From assembly GCA_944376065.1 (NCBI GenBank), contig CALWBL010000003.1, forward strand, positions 62,001 through 126,000: 64,000 nucleotides of DNA, in the 5' to 3' direction. Both the position numbers and the translations under genes were made by a program. The first letter of the stretch is position 1, and every line of letters begins with the position of its first letter. This document shows, piece by piece, positions 34,593 to 43,985 of this stretch. The DNA comes from an uncultured Butyricicoccus sp. GTDB lineage: Bacteria > Bacillota > Clostridia > Oscillospirales > Butyricicoccaceae. The notes beneath the pieces were generated by a model. It searched no databases. It saw nothing but the letters and a program-made list of their open reading frames with translations, and was not told where the DNA came from.

Positions 34593-37592
34593 TTACAAAG
34601 TAAATCCTAATTTTTTAGCATAAGCTGCAATAGCTTTTTCAAAGCACTCGATAGGTGGGTGAACAGTACCTGCACCAACCTGACCGAATCCTGCAACCTT
34701 ATGAGCAATACCTGTGTTAATAACAGGAGTTATACCTTTTTCAACAACAAGCCTTGCATCAATGCCAAGACAAATACCTTGGAAGTTCCAGTTTGGAATA
34801 ATAAAGTTCGGATTTCTATCAATACAAATTTCCATCATATCGTTACTTGTTCGAAGTGCATCTTCATAACCACCAGCACCTACAAAACGAGTTACAGCAG
34901 GTGCAGCAATCATAGCCATACCGCCAACACCAAATGTTTCGGTGATAGCACTATCGCCCATATCAGGACAAGCGTCCTCAGCATCGTATCCAGTAAAATA
35001 AAGTCCTTGTGGAGTATTTACAGGGCCAGTGAACCACTCATCGCCCATACCAGCTATACGAATACCAAACTCAACACCGTTTCTGCACATTGCAGTGACA
35101 ATAGTGCCTCTTTTTATTGTTCTTGCAGCGTCCATAACAGCCTTACCAGTTGCCATCATAATGTTTAAGAAGAACTGGTCAGTATCAGATAGGAAACGAA
35201 TTACATCATAACGGTCTTTTTCGTCCATATGAAGTTTGGTAATTACAGGTGCAACTTCCTTGAGGAAAGATAAGGAAGCGGCAATATTTCTCTGATGGAA
35301 CTCATCACCCATAGCAAGAGCCTTTGCCATAAGCGGGTTTACATCAATTCCGCCAAGTTCACAAATAGCTTTTCCAAGAGTTGGACCTAAAATGTCACGC
35401 ATCCAACGTAAACGGTTTATAACTTCTTCAGAGTAAGCACCAAAACGCAGAACCTTGCCTATGCCTTCGTTCATTGTACAGTAGGCACGGTTGCCATCTG
35501 TACGATTTTCAACAACAAAAACAGGCATATTAGGAGAGGTGATACCACCCATAGGGCCAACTGCATTTACATGGTGACATGGAATTAGTTTAATTTCGCC
35601 AGACTCAAGCAGTTTTCTAGCATCAGTTTCATTATTTGCCCATTCTTCAAATAGAACAGCGCCTACACAAGAACCCTGTACAGGGTCAGGCATATTTTCA
35701 TATTCGATTGGTGGACCGGCATGTAAAATAACTTTGCCATTAGTCATTTCAGGGATAACTTCTTTAGCACGAACATTATCAATAATAACAGGCTGACTTG
35801 CTACAATTTTTGAAATAACTTCTCTATTTGCCGCGTCAATATCAAATTCATCGAAATTCCTAAGAAAATCAAGAGTTTTAATCATTTCAACATTGCCACC
35901 GGCAGGAGGAGTCCAATCAAACTGAACAACTTCACAACCGAACTCGCTTGCAACCTCTGCAAAGCTCTTTAAACCTATATTTATAATCTTTGGTTTTTCA
36001 GAAAGCATTTTAATTAACTTTTGAGAAGCAGGAGCGACTTCAATGCTTGCATTTTGTTTTTGACGAATTTCCTTTACAGGCTCAACAAAATCAAGACCTA
36101 TTGTACGGATAGCCATTTGAGCCGCAAGTTTATTTGTTTCACAAACGATAACACCTGCATCTTCAAGTTTTTTAACAGCCTCATCATAATTTTGATAATC
36201 ACTGCGGGTGCCACAAACTGTTGCAATGAAGAACAGCTTTCGGCCATCTTGTTCGGCTTTTTCCTTGAGGGTTTTAATAGTTGGAAGCAAAGCACCAGCC
36301 ATATCTTCATGAGAGCCGTAACCTAGCATAATATCAAATAGAATAACGCCGGTTGACTGGTCATTTATAGCATCTTGCATACATTCAATGCGCTTTGCAG
36401 GGTCAATCATTGGGTGTGGTTTACCTTGAGTATAAACATCATCGCCAAGGTCAACTACTATATGGCCGTTATGTTTTAACATATAACCCTCGGCTTTTTC
36501 TGGTGGGGTTTCAAGATTTAAAGCATCTTTAATTAACATTGCAGTTTCGCCAGCAAGAGTACCACCAGAATAATATGCCTTTATAGTTTTGTTTTCGCCA
36601 GCAGAAAAAGCATCTTGAGGAGTATAAGCTGAAACAACACAGGAATTTATATCCTCATTTCTCACAAGAGCAACAGCAAGTCTTGCAGCTTCATCTAGAG
36701 TATAAGCGTGATAAAAATTTTGCTCATGATATTCTGGTTTTTCACCTAAAAATAGGGTTACAACAGGCTTTTTAAAAGAACTTAAACGATTTGAAATCAT
36801 TTCTCTAACAGCCTTAGCAGGTGGCTTGGAGATAACAATCATAACTTTAATGCTATCATCTTGTTCCATAGCATTGATTGTGTCCATCATAGTTATTCCG
36901 CCGATTTCAGAAGAAAGGTCACGACCGCCAGTGCCAATTGCATTTTTTACACCTTCACCCAAACGGTCAATAATGGTTGTAAGCTCTTGTATACCTGTTC
37001 CAGATGCACCGATAATACCAATCTTACCAGATGCAACATTGTTGGTGAAAGCAATAGGTACACTTTGAATGATACCAGTTCCGCAGTCAGGGCCCATAAC
37101 AACAAGGCCTTTTTCATGAGCCTTTTCTTTAAGTTTTTTTTCGTCCTCAATGCTAACATTATCACTGAACATAAAGACATTCATACCTTCATCAATAGCA
37201 CGATTTGCCTCAAGTGCAGCATATGCACCAGCTATAGAAATAACAGCCATGTCAGCATTAGGCATTTTTTCAAGAGCTTTATCCCAAGAATTAACACTTT
37301 CGGTTTTTTCGATTTGTGTGTTTTGGTTTTTGAAATACGTGTCGATTTCAGCTTCAATAATCTGCATTGTGCTTTCATCTTCAATATCCGCAACAATTAC
37401 CATATCATTTGCAGATGCAGCAAGAAGTTCATCTGTATCGAGTCCACTCTGCTTGAAAATATCTTTATTAGCAGGTGTTGACATCATAATGGATACTTTA
37501 TTAACCCCTTGTATGGCTGAAATATGGTTTGTCAGCAGCATAAGCACAACAGAATCATGATAGCTGCCTTTTTTAACAACTGTTTTTAACAT
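34593..37592 (-). CDS. Fused FdrA (AllF) - DUF1116/YlbE (AllG): oxalurate (oxamate) carbamoyltransferase subunits
   Basis: 999 residues. Residues 1-about 525 match FdrA/AllF, a succinyl-CoA-synthetase-like protein: GKIGIIGASGTGIQELT CoA-binding-type loop, GTGGRDLSSEIGG, VISKPPAKAVR, and a second Rossmann part with VVDLGDDVYTQGKPHPMIDP. Residues about 535-999 match AllG/YlbE (DUF1116): HAGPPIEYENMPDPVQGS, CHHVNAVGPMGGITSPNMP, AMGDEFHQRN, and a terminal GAGTVHPP. In E. coli these are separate proteins that with AllH form oxamate carbamoyltransferase, cleaving oxalurate with phosphate to oxamate and carbamoyl phosphate. No stop or frame change separates the halves, so this is a natural fusion. 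ATG preceded by AAAGGAG. Confidence 0.88.
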   Translation of the reverse strand: MLKTVVKKGSYHDSVVLMLLTNHISAIQGVNKVSIMMSTPANKDIFKQSGLDTDELLAASANDMVIVADIEDESTMQIIEAEIDTYFKNQNTQIEKTESVNSWDKALEKMPNADMAVISIAGAYAALEANRAIDEGMNVFMFSDNVSIEDEKKLKEKAHEKGLVVMGPDCGTGIIQSVPIAFTNNVASGKIGIIGASGTGIQELTTIIDRLGEGVKNAIGTGGRDLSSEIGGITMMDTINAMEQDDSIKVMIVISKPPAKAVREMISNRLSSFKKPVVTLFLGEKPEYHEQNFYHAYTLDEAARLAVALVRNEDINSCVVSAYTPQDAFSAGENKTIKAYYSGGTLAGETAMLIKDALNLETPPEKAEGYMLKHNGHIVVDLGDDVYTQGKPHPMIDPAKRIECMQDAINDQSTGVILFDIMLGYGSHEDMAGALLPTIKTLKEKAEQDGRKLFFIATVCGTRSDYQNYDEAVKKLEDAGVIVCETNKLAAQMAIRTIGLDFVEPVKEIRQKQNASIEVAPASQKLIKMLSEKPKIINIGLKSFAEVASEFGCEVVQFDWTPPAGGNVEMIKTLDFLRNFDEFDIDAANREVISKIVASQPVIIDNVRAKEVIPEMTNGKVILHAGPPIEYENMPDPVQGSCVGAVLFEEWANNETDARKLLESGEIKLIPCHHVNAVGPMGGITSPNMPVFVVENRTDGNRAYCTMNEGIGKVLRFGAYSEEVINRLRWMRDILGPTLGKAICELGGIDVNPLMAKALAMGDEFHQRNIAASLSFLKEVAPVITKLHMDEKDRYDVIRFLSDTDQFFLNIMMATGKAVMDAARTIKRGTIVTAMCRNGVEFGIRIAGMGDEWFTGPVNTPQGLYFTGYDAEDACPDMGDSAITETFGVGGMAMIAAPAVTRFVGAGGYEDALRTSNDMMEICIDRNPNFIIPNWNFQGICLGIDARLVVEKGITPVINTGIAHKVAGFGQVGAGTVHPPIECFEKAIAAYAKKLGFTL

Positions 37593-37686
37593 ATTTGCTC
37601 TCCTTTTATTTTTTAATAATTGCCAAATTAGATATTAAAACTTTGTGTTGTATGCAAAAGAAACATAGTTTGTAAAAAGAAGACTG

Positions 37687-37726
37687 TTTAACTATGCATA
37701 ATTGATTATAGGAATGCATAGTTAAA
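37687..37726. promoter_or_regulatory. Long perfect inverted repeat in the allFG-pucG divergent region
   Basis: 13-nt arms TTTAACTATGCAT (37687-37699) and ATGCATAGTTAAA (37714-37726) separated by 14 nt. An outer ACTGTT/AACAGT match follows after a small bulge. It lies about 95 nt upstream of the allFG start in a 640-bp AT-rich divergent region. Likely an operator for PucR or another regulator. Confidence 0.6.
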
Positions 37727-38146
37727 AACAAACAGTAGTATTATTATCACAAGCAATGTAGTTTTTTTCAATATGATATATAGGATAAATTATAATAAAA
37801 AAATTATCTATATATGCTAAAGATTATATTTACAAATCTAAAATATGCATTTAAAACGAAGCCTAAATAAAGCATTATTATATTCATATATCTTATAAAT
37901 AAATGAATAAAAACTCTGTTTATAATGGTTATTATTTTATATTATAATCTTTTGCATAAACTTATACTGTAATATTATATACTATACTGAGTGTATTTTC
38001 GATAAAATAAGCTATAAAATATATTTTTGGTGTTAAAAATTATTTTTCAAAAAACAAATCCATATTGTGAAAAATGGAGAGTTTTGCACGCATAGAATAA
38101 AAAGTTTCAGGTTTTAAATGTAAAGCTCACATTAAAATATATCCAC

Positions 38147-38174
38147 TTGCACAAATATAAAAAATGTTTATAAT
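38147..38174 (+). promoter_or_regulatory. Likely sigma-A promoter of pucG
   Basis: TTGCAC (38147-38152), 16-nt spacer, TATAAT (38169-38174), 59 nt before the pucG ATG. The rest of the 37593-38232 gap is extremely AT-rich and shows no ORF; a minus-strand promoter for allFG must lie in it but is not clear. Confidence 0.6.
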
Positions 38175-38232
38175 AATTATTATATGTAAATTTAAAAATT
38201 AAATTGGTATTTACAGAAGGGAATTATCAATT

Positions 38233-39465
38233 ATGAATAAGAAATTTAGCGAAATCAATCCATCACCAAGAATGCTGATGACTCCAGGTCCAGTGGAAGC
38301 TGACCCTCGAGTTCTTCGTGCAATGAGTGCACATATTCTCGGTCAGTTTGACCCAGAATTTACTGATCTTATGAACGAAACTATGGAAATGGAGCGTTAT
38401 GTATTCCAAACAAAAAATAAGCAAACATATCTTGTAGATACAACTTCGAGAGGTGGTTTGGAAACCGTTTTAATAGGTGCAATCTGTCCAAATGATAAGG
38501 TTTTAATCCCAGCATTTGGTCGTTTTGGTTATCTGCTTGCGGAGATTTTAGAGCGTTGCGGTGCTGATATCACATTGCTTGAAAAAGAATGGGGCACAGT
38601 ATTTGACCCACAGGAAATTGAGGACGAACTGAAAAAGGGTGACTATAAAGCTGTCGCTTGTATCCATGGTGAAACCTCAACTTCTATGATGCAGCCACTT
38701 GAGGAGATTGGTGAAATCTGTGAGAGATATGGTGCGTTACTTATTGTTGATGCTGTTGCAACTTTGGGGGGTGCGGAAGTTAAGGTTGATGACTGGAAGC
38801 TATCAGCTTGTATTTCTGGTACTCAAAAGTGCATCTCTGCACCATCAGGCTCTGCACTGATTACTTACAATGAGCAGATTGAGCAAATCGTTAAAGCTAG
38901 AAAGCGTGTGGAAAAGGGTATTCGTACAGAGACTGATGTAGCGGGCAAACTCGCATATATTCCAAGTAATTATCTTGATTTGGGTCAGCTTGAAGATTAT
39001 TGGAGCCCACGCAGACTAAACCACCATACAGAGGCAACAAGTATGCAATATGCAGTTCATGAGGCCTTACGCTGCATTGTTAATGAAACACTTGAAACAC
39101 GTTTTGAAAGACACAAGCTCAATGATAAAGCACTCGTTGCAGGTTTACAAGCAATGGGACTGACTATATTTGGTGACTTAGAGCATAAAATGCCAGTAGT
39201 AACTGCAATAAATATTCCAGAAGGCACAGATGGCAAGGCAATTCGCTCAATGTTGCTTAATGATTTTGGCATTGAAATTGCAACTTCATTCGGTCCGCTT
39301 GATGGCAAGATTTTAAGAATCGGTAACATGGGTTACTCAAGTCAAAAGAGAAATATTCTTATTCTGCTTGGTGCATTAGAGGCGGTTATGAAGAGAAATG
39401 GTGCAAAGGTAACAACAGGAGAAGCGGTTAACGCTGCATTAGATGTCTATAAAGCAAATAGTTAA
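38233..39465 (+). CDS. pucG: (S)-ureidoglycine--glyoxylate aminotransferase, PucG-type
   Basis: 410 residues, PLP class V aminotransferase of the alanine-glyoxylate group: MLMTPGPVEADPRVLRAM start, HGETSTSMMQPL, LLIVDAVATLGG and the PLP lysine in SGTQKCISAPSGSA. PucG transfers the amino group of ureidoglycine to glyoxylate, giving oxalurate and glycine. The sequence alone also fits serine/alanine-glyoxylate transaminases; the neighbouring AllC (making ureidoglycine) and AllFGH (using oxalurate) decide for PucG. Transcribed away from allFG. Confidence 0.88.
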   Translation: MNKKFSEINPSPRMLMTPGPVEADPRVLRAMSAHILGQFDPEFTDLMNETMEMERYVFQTKNKQTYLVDTTSRGGLETVLIGAICPNDKVLIPAFGRFGYLLAEILERCGADITLLEKEWGTVFDPQEIEDELKKGDYKAVACIHGETSTSMMQPLEEIGEICERYGALLIVDAVATLGGAEVKVDDWKLSACISGTQKCISAPSGSALITYNEQIEQIVKARKRVEKGIRTETDVAGKLAYIPSNYLDLGQLEDYWSPRRLNHHTEATSMQYAVHEALRCIVNETLETRFERHKLNDKALVAGLQAMGLTIFGDLEHKMPVVTAINIPEGTDGKAIRSMLLNDFGIEIATSFGPLDGKILRIGNMGYSSQKRNILILLGALEAVMKRNGAKVTTGEAVNAALDVYKANS

Positions 39466-39477
39466 TTAAAATTAAGC

Positions 39478-39518
39478 AAAGACGCTTAAATCCCCCAGGG
39501 GATTAAGCGTCTTTTTTT
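39478..39518. terminator. Bidirectional terminator between pucG and allH
   Basis: AAAGACGCTTAAATCCCC - 3 nt - GGGGATTAAGCGTCTTTTTTT. The stem overlaps the last codons of the convergent allH gene. Confidence 0.9.
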
Positions 39519-40372
39519 AATATTCCTGATATTGTATTTAAGCAATAGTATATTCCACACAAAGTATCAATGCCAGAGGAGTGACCAATTTTTTTGAAGT
39601 TGTCATAAATCTCGTTTGATGATTTCATATAAGGTAAATTTAAAATGATATCACTGAAATTATAATCTAATGCACATGATAAAAACGCACTGCTTATATC
39701 ATTCGTTTTATGGAGATTGTTCTGTATTTTGTTTTTTAAAAGTTTTACAAATGGGTATTTAATTAAATCATCAAATATACATCCTGCAAGCACTCCACAA
39801 AGAAAATCGTCACCGCTTGGAGTTAAACCTATACCAAGACCAATAAGCCCCACAAGTTGATCAGTAGCTTGTTCATAATTTTTTTTTAAAAGTTGACCTG
39901 TGCAATGGTTTATTTTTATTTTAGCAGCATTTAATATTAAAAACTGATTTTGAGTATTTTCTCCTGATTTTGGTGAAAAAATAGGTCTAAAACCCAAACA
40001 ATCAGCTTTATTAAGCGTTTGATGGATTAAATCACTTGATAAGCAAAATGTATTTTTATGCAATTTTGAATGAATAATATTTGCTGATGAATAATCAAAA
40101 TATGAGTCATCTACGTAAATACAGTTGTTGTTTATATATATATTTGAGTTTAAATTTATATCAAATAAATGGGTGTTAGTTATAAGGCTTATTGGTGAAA
40201 TAGCAGTATTTATACTTTGAAGTGCTAAAAGTTTATTATCTATTGTAAGGTTTACAGTATTTGTATAGACCGAGTGTATCTTTACATCTTTTTTTGAGTT
40301 TAAGATACATGATGCATAGTCAGTAGTATGGGTTATAAAAAATTTGTTATGAAAGTCTTTTTGAGATTTCAT
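39503..40372 (-). CDS. DUF2877 protein, AllH (YlbF)-like subunit of oxamate carbamoyltransferase
   Basis: 289 residues. The diagnostic DUF2877 motif is LIGLGIGLTPSGDDFLCGVLAG (shortened here: GLGIGLTPSGDDFLCG), with a C-terminal ISSAFLSCALDYNFSD and HSSGIDTLCGIYY. In E. coli YlbF/AllH works with FdrA (AllF) and YlbE (AllG). Here AllF and AllG are fused and transcribed about 2 kb away in the same direction, with pucG between. The body is diverged and very AT-rich, but the core motif is clear. Confidence 0.85.
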   Translation of the reverse strand: MKSQKDFHNKFFITHTTDYASCILNSKKDVKIHSVYTNTVNLTIDNKLLALQSINTAISPISLITNTHLFDINLNSNIYINNNCIYVDDSYFDYSSANIIHSKLHKNTFCLSSDLIHQTLNKADCLGFRPIFSPKSGENTQNQFLILNAAKIKINHCTGQLLKKNYEQATDQLVGLIGLGIGLTPSGDDFLCGVLAGCIFDDLIKYPFVKLLKNKIQNNLHKTNDISSAFLSCALDYNFSDIILNLPYMKSSNEIYDNFKKIGHSSGIDTLCGIYYCLNTISGILKKDA

Positions 40373-40484
40373 TTTATAAATCCCCTCATGTTAAAATTAT
40401 TATATAGTACTTTCAATGATTATAAAATCTAAAATAAAAATTATAAAAATATTTAAAGTATCGGATATTTATAAGTAAATAATC

Positions 40485-40513
40485 TTTACACAAAGCAAAT
40501 ATAATGATAAAGT
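40485..40513 (+). promoter_or_regulatory. Possible promoter of the symporter gene
   Basis: TTTACA (40485-40490), 17-nt spacer, TAAAGT (40508-40513). A TATAAT at 40500-40505 with a poor -35 is an alternative. Confidence 0.45.
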
Positions 40514-40580
40514 ATATCGTAAAGGATAAAAAAGAAAAGCTTTTTTCATGAAATAGTAAAATGAAATTTAGGAGGAAAAA

Positions 40581-41828
40581 ATGCAAAAGAAAAAGGTTTC
40601 AATCTCGTTGACAACACAAATTTTAATTGCCACGATAGGTGGCTTGGCGTTTGGTACATTTGCTGGGGAATGGGCATCAAATCTTAAATTTATAGGTGAT
40701 ATATTTTTAAGACTAATTCAGATGTCAGTAGTAGTTCTTGTAATGTCATCGGTTGCGGGTGCGGTAGGTGGTGGAGATTCAAAAGATGTAGGTAAAATGG
40801 GTTTGCATACATTTAAGTGGATAATAATCTTTACTGTATTTTCCGCATCTTTAGGTGTAGCTTTGTCGTTGCTTGTAAAACCTGGTCTTGGTATAGACCT
40901 TTCGGGTGCTGAAAATCTGGCAGAAACCACTATTGCGTCGGCATCGCTTCAGGAAACACTGACAAACTTTGTGCCAACTAACATAATTCAGGCTATGGCA
41001 GAAGGTTCAATGGTTCCATGTATTGTATTTGCGCTGTTTTTTGGTATTGCAACAGGTCAGTATACCAAGCAGACACAAAACAGAAATATTGCTGATTTTA
41101 TAACAGGTGTAAACGCTGTTGTAACAAATATTATCAAGATTGTTATGAATATTGCACCTATTGGCATTTTCTGTTTGCTTGCAGATGTGGCAGGCTCTAC
41201 TGGCTTTGCTGTTATCATTCCTATGCTGAAATTCTTAGGTGTTTTGCTAGTGGGTGATTTAATTCAGTTCTTAGTATTTACTCCTATTACATCGGTGTTA
41301 TGTAAGGTAAATCCGCTTAAAATGCCAAAGAAATTTGCTAAAATGTCTATTATGGCTATAACAACTACATCTGGAGCAATTTGTTTGCCAACAAAGATGG
41401 AAGATGCTGTTAAAAAGTTCGGTGTTAGCCGAAAAGTAGCAGATTTTACAGGACCAATTACAATGTCTATGAATAGCTGTGGTGCAGCCCAGTGTTATGT
41501 AGTAGCCATTTTCTTTATGGCACAATCAACAGGAATAAATATGACAACATATCAGATGGGTATGGCAATTTTACTTTCATGCTTGATGTGTATGGGTACT
41601 ATTTCCGTTCCAGGCGGCTCAGTTATTGTTTATACATTTCTTGCATCATCTTTAGGTTTGCCAATGGAAAGTATCGCAGTTTTAATCGGCATCGACTGGT
41701 TTGCGGGCATGTTCCGCACACTTATGAATGTTGACGTTGATGTAATGGTTGGTATGCTCGTAGCAAGTAAGTTAGGAGAACTTGATCTTGATGTTTATAA
41801 TGAAAAGAAAGTAGCAGAATATAACTAA
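40581..41828 (+). CDS. Dicarboxylate/amino acid:cation symporter (DAACS/SDF family)
   Basis: 415 residues with about eight TM segments and two re-entrant hairpins. The HP1 serine-rich motif is ITTTSGAICLPT and TM7 has FTGPITMSMNSCGAAQ, where glutamate carriers have N-M-D-G-T. The HP2 region is CMGTISVPGGSVIVYTF, and TM8 is DWFAGMFRTLMNVDVDVM (instead of RT..NV.GD). The changed TM7 motif implies a substrate other than simple glutamate; a ureide, oxamate or Ser/Thr is possible given the neighbours. AGGAGG precedes the ATG. Confidence 0.88.
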   Translation: MQKKKVSISLTTQILIATIGGLAFGTFAGEWASNLKFIGDIFLRLIQMSVVVLVMSSVAGAVGGGDSKDVGKMGLHTFKWIIIFTVFSASLGVALSLLVKPGLGIDLSGAENLAETTIASASLQETLTNFVPTNIIQAMAEGSMVPCIVFALFFGIATGQYTKQTQNRNIADFITGVNAVVTNIIKIVMNIAPIGIFCLLADVAGSTGFAVIIPMLKFLGVLLVGDLIQFLVFTPITSVLCKVNPLKMPKKFAKMSIMAITTTSGAICLPTKMEDAVKKFGVSRKVADFTGPITMSMNSCGAAQCYVVAIFFMAQSTGINMTTYQMGMAILLSCLMCMGTISVPGGSVIVYTFLASSLGLPMESIAVLIGIDWFAGMFRTLMNVDVDVMVGMLVASKLGELDLDVYNEKKVAEYN

Positions 41829-41833
41829 AAATA

Positions 41834-41871
41834 AAATACCCTCAGATAGCATAAAAATATCTGAGGGTTTA
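41834..41871. terminator. Bidirectional terminator between symporter and glucokinase
   Basis: ACCCTCAGATA - 9 nt - TATCTGAGGGT with AAAT/ATTT flanks. Confidence 0.88.
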
Positions 41872-41881
41872 ATTTTATGCT

Positions 41882-42826
41882 TTAGGATAAAAGCATATAT
41901 ACACTGCCATAAATACCAGCATTATTTCCAAGTGTAGCCTCTTTAAATTGAGTTTCACGACATGCATGGAATACAAAATGTTTGTAGTTACGGCGGATAG
42001 ATTCCATAAGTATTTCACCAGCACGAGCCATACCGCCACCTATAACAAATGCCTCTGGATTTACAACACAAGCAACAGCTGCAAGACCTTTGCCAAGATA
42101 TTTACCAGCAAGTTCAGCTTGCTCGATGGCCACTTTATCACCATTTTTAGCACAATCAAAAATATCTTTTACATTAAGATTTTCAAAATTGCGAAGAATG
42201 GTTTGTATATTTTTATTAGCCTCTAAATAACGCTTTGTGCTACGTAAAACACCAGTTGCAGAACCATACAGTTCAAGACAACCTGTATTTCCACAGCTAC
42301 AAACAATGTCATCGTCATCATTTACACAGATATGACCTATTTCACCAGCAGCACCATTAACACCGGAAAGTATATGACCACCAACAATAACTCCTCCGCC
42401 TACACCGGTGCCAAGAGTTACCATAACAATGTTTTTATAATCTTTACCGCCGCCTTGCCACATCTCACCAAGAGCAGCAACATTAGCATCGTTGCCAGCT
42501 TTTACTTTGAGAGAGGTGAGTTCAGATAGTGCTGCTTCCACATTAAATGTATTCCAACCAAGATTTACACATTGAAAAACAGTACCATCTTCGCCAACAG
42601 GACCGGGAACACCTAAACCAATGCCTTCAACATCGTTCTTTGCAATATTTTTTTCAGAAAGCTTATTATCAATAGCACTGGCTATATCAGACAATATAAA
42701 TTTGCCATTTTCCTCGGTTCTGGTTCGGATTTCCCACATATCAATTAAGTTGCCATCTGTTTTGAAAAGTCCCATTTTGATAGTTGTGCCACCAAGGTCG
42801 ACACCAAAAGCATATGTTTTAAACAT
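41882..42826 (-). CDS. glcK: ROK-family glucokinase
   Basis: Phosphorylates glucose with ATP in the cytoplasm. The 314 residues have the phosphate loop GVDLGGTTIKMG, the sugar-binding region GVNGAAGEIGHICV, and the ROK zinc motif CSCGNTGCLE (C-x-C-G-x-x-G-C-x-E). No N-terminal DNA-binding domain, so it is a kinase and not a NagC/XylR repressor. Monocistronic. Confidence 0.92.
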   Translation of the reverse strand: MFKTYAFGVDLGGTTIKMGLFKTDGNLIDMWEIRTRTEENGKFILSDIASAIDNKLSEKNIAKNDVEGIGLGVPGPVGEDGTVFQCVNLGWNTFNVEAALSELTSLKVKAGNDANVAALGEMWQGGGKDYKNIVMVTLGTGVGGGVIVGGHILSGVNGAAGEIGHICVNDDDDIVCSCGNTGCLELYGSATGVLRSTKRYLEANKNIQTILRNFENLNVKDIFDCAKNGDKVAIEQAELAGKYLGKGLAAVACVVNPEAFVIGGGMARAGEILMESIRRNYKHFVFHACRETQFKEATLGNNAGIYGSVYMLLS

Positions 42827-43021
42827 TTAAGTTTCCTTTCCGGTACTATATACCAAAGATTTAGGGCTAAATATCAAATATTATCAAGAGATAGTTATAT
42901 TATAAAGCTAAAATATACAAAAATCAACAATTGATGTACATTGTAAAGAGTTTCGACAAAAATTATCTTTTTTTTATTATTTTTCATTATATCCCAAAGG
43001 ATTTGATGGAATACTTGCTTC

Positions 43022-43348
43022 TTAGCTATGTTGCGCCTTATATCCTTCGCCCCAATCACACATGGCATCCAAAATGGGCTTCAGGCTCCGCCCCAATTCG
43101 GTCAGGTTGTACTCTACCCGTGGCGGGACTTCCGCGTAAACCTTTCGATTGACAAGCCCTTTTTCTTCCATATCTCGCAGTTGTGCAGTTAAAACCTTCT
43201 GAGAGACGTTGCCAATCGATTTTTTAAGTTCTCCAAATCGTTTCGTTCCTGGCATCAGGTCACGTAAAATAAGAATTTTCCATTTGTCTCCAATTAACAT
43301 AAGAGTGGTTTCCACCGGACATGCGGGTAATTCTTTTGATATCTGCAT
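43022..43348 (-). CDS. HxlR-family transcriptional regulator
   Basis: 108 residues from the ATG at 43348, supported by AAAGAGGTG upstream. Pattern CPVETTLMLIGDKWKILILR, the recognition helix region IGNVSQKVLTAQLRDME and the wing VPPRVEYNLTELGRSL. The HxlR fold is a winged helix with an N-terminal cysteine (CPVE) often used for redox or electrophile sensing. No divergent target gene is present; the next gene is 700 nt away. Confidence 0.9.
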   Translation of the reverse strand: MQISKELPACPVETTLMLIGDKWKILILRDLMPGTKRFGELKKSIGNVSQKVLTAQLRDMEEKGLVNRKVYAEVPPRVEYNLTELGRSLKPILDAMCDWGEGYKAQHS

Positions 43349-43839
43349 ACAGACACCTCTTTCAATAGTATCCATTTGGTAGCTATGCCTTATTAAGTAA
43401 TAGGTTCAAAAACCAAGCATTAAAGGCATTTTAGAACGCTTACATTTCATTTTACACCAATAGCACACCAATTTCAAATTGTAGTTTTTTATTTAGACGT
43501 TCAATTATTGTATGTTTCTGCATAAGATGCAAGGAACAGCTTGCTCGGTTCGATATAAAAGAAAAGTTGGAGAAAAGATTATGCGTTTTGTAAAGCGGTT
43601 GGGTAAAACTCGAAAGTCACTGCCGCAAAGCTGCACCGCAGCAGCCATTGCTTGCAGGATTTTGCATATTTAGGACGGAAAGATATGTTTGCCGCTTTCC
43701 TTGTCACGCATCATTTTTGCGACAAAAGCAGCCGCATACAGGAAAAATGCACAAAATTTTCCTGATAAAAAACAAGTATATTTTTCATATTGATACTTGT
43801 AGAGTGATAAAATATGTGATACACTAAAGTCAGTCAGAC
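43349..43839. other. Intergenic region between HxlR gene and amtB leader
   Basis: No convincing gene. A relatively GC-rich stretch (43550-43770) looks like remnant sequence. Two overlapping promoter candidates precede the terminator hairpin, e.g. TTGTAG - 17 nt - TACACT ending near 43825. Confidence 0.4.
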
Positions 43840-43884
43840 AAAGGCGTTTGAAATGTTATTTAGCATTTCAAACGCCTTTTTATT
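43840..43884 (+). terminator. Strong hairpin terminator in the amtB leader
   Basis: AAAGGCGTTTGAAATG - 8 nt - CATTTCAAACGCCTTT followed by TTATTTT: a perfect 16-bp stem. It starts close behind a promoter and 160 nt before amtB. It may be an attenuator of amtB or end a very short RNA. Confidence 0.8.
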
Positions 43885-43985
43885 TTCCGGAAATGCAATA
43901 TCCAAACAAAATAGCACCGCGCGGCAAAATGTAAAGATTTTCTCTGCCTGCCCCTTGGGGGCATCAAACTCAAATGAAAAGAGCA

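Noticed and set aside
36021..37560. Plus-strand ORFs of 80-206 codons opposite allFG
   Set aside because: Antisense shadows of the 999-residue fusion; no ribosome sites and Cys/Ser/Ile-rich, low-quality protein content.
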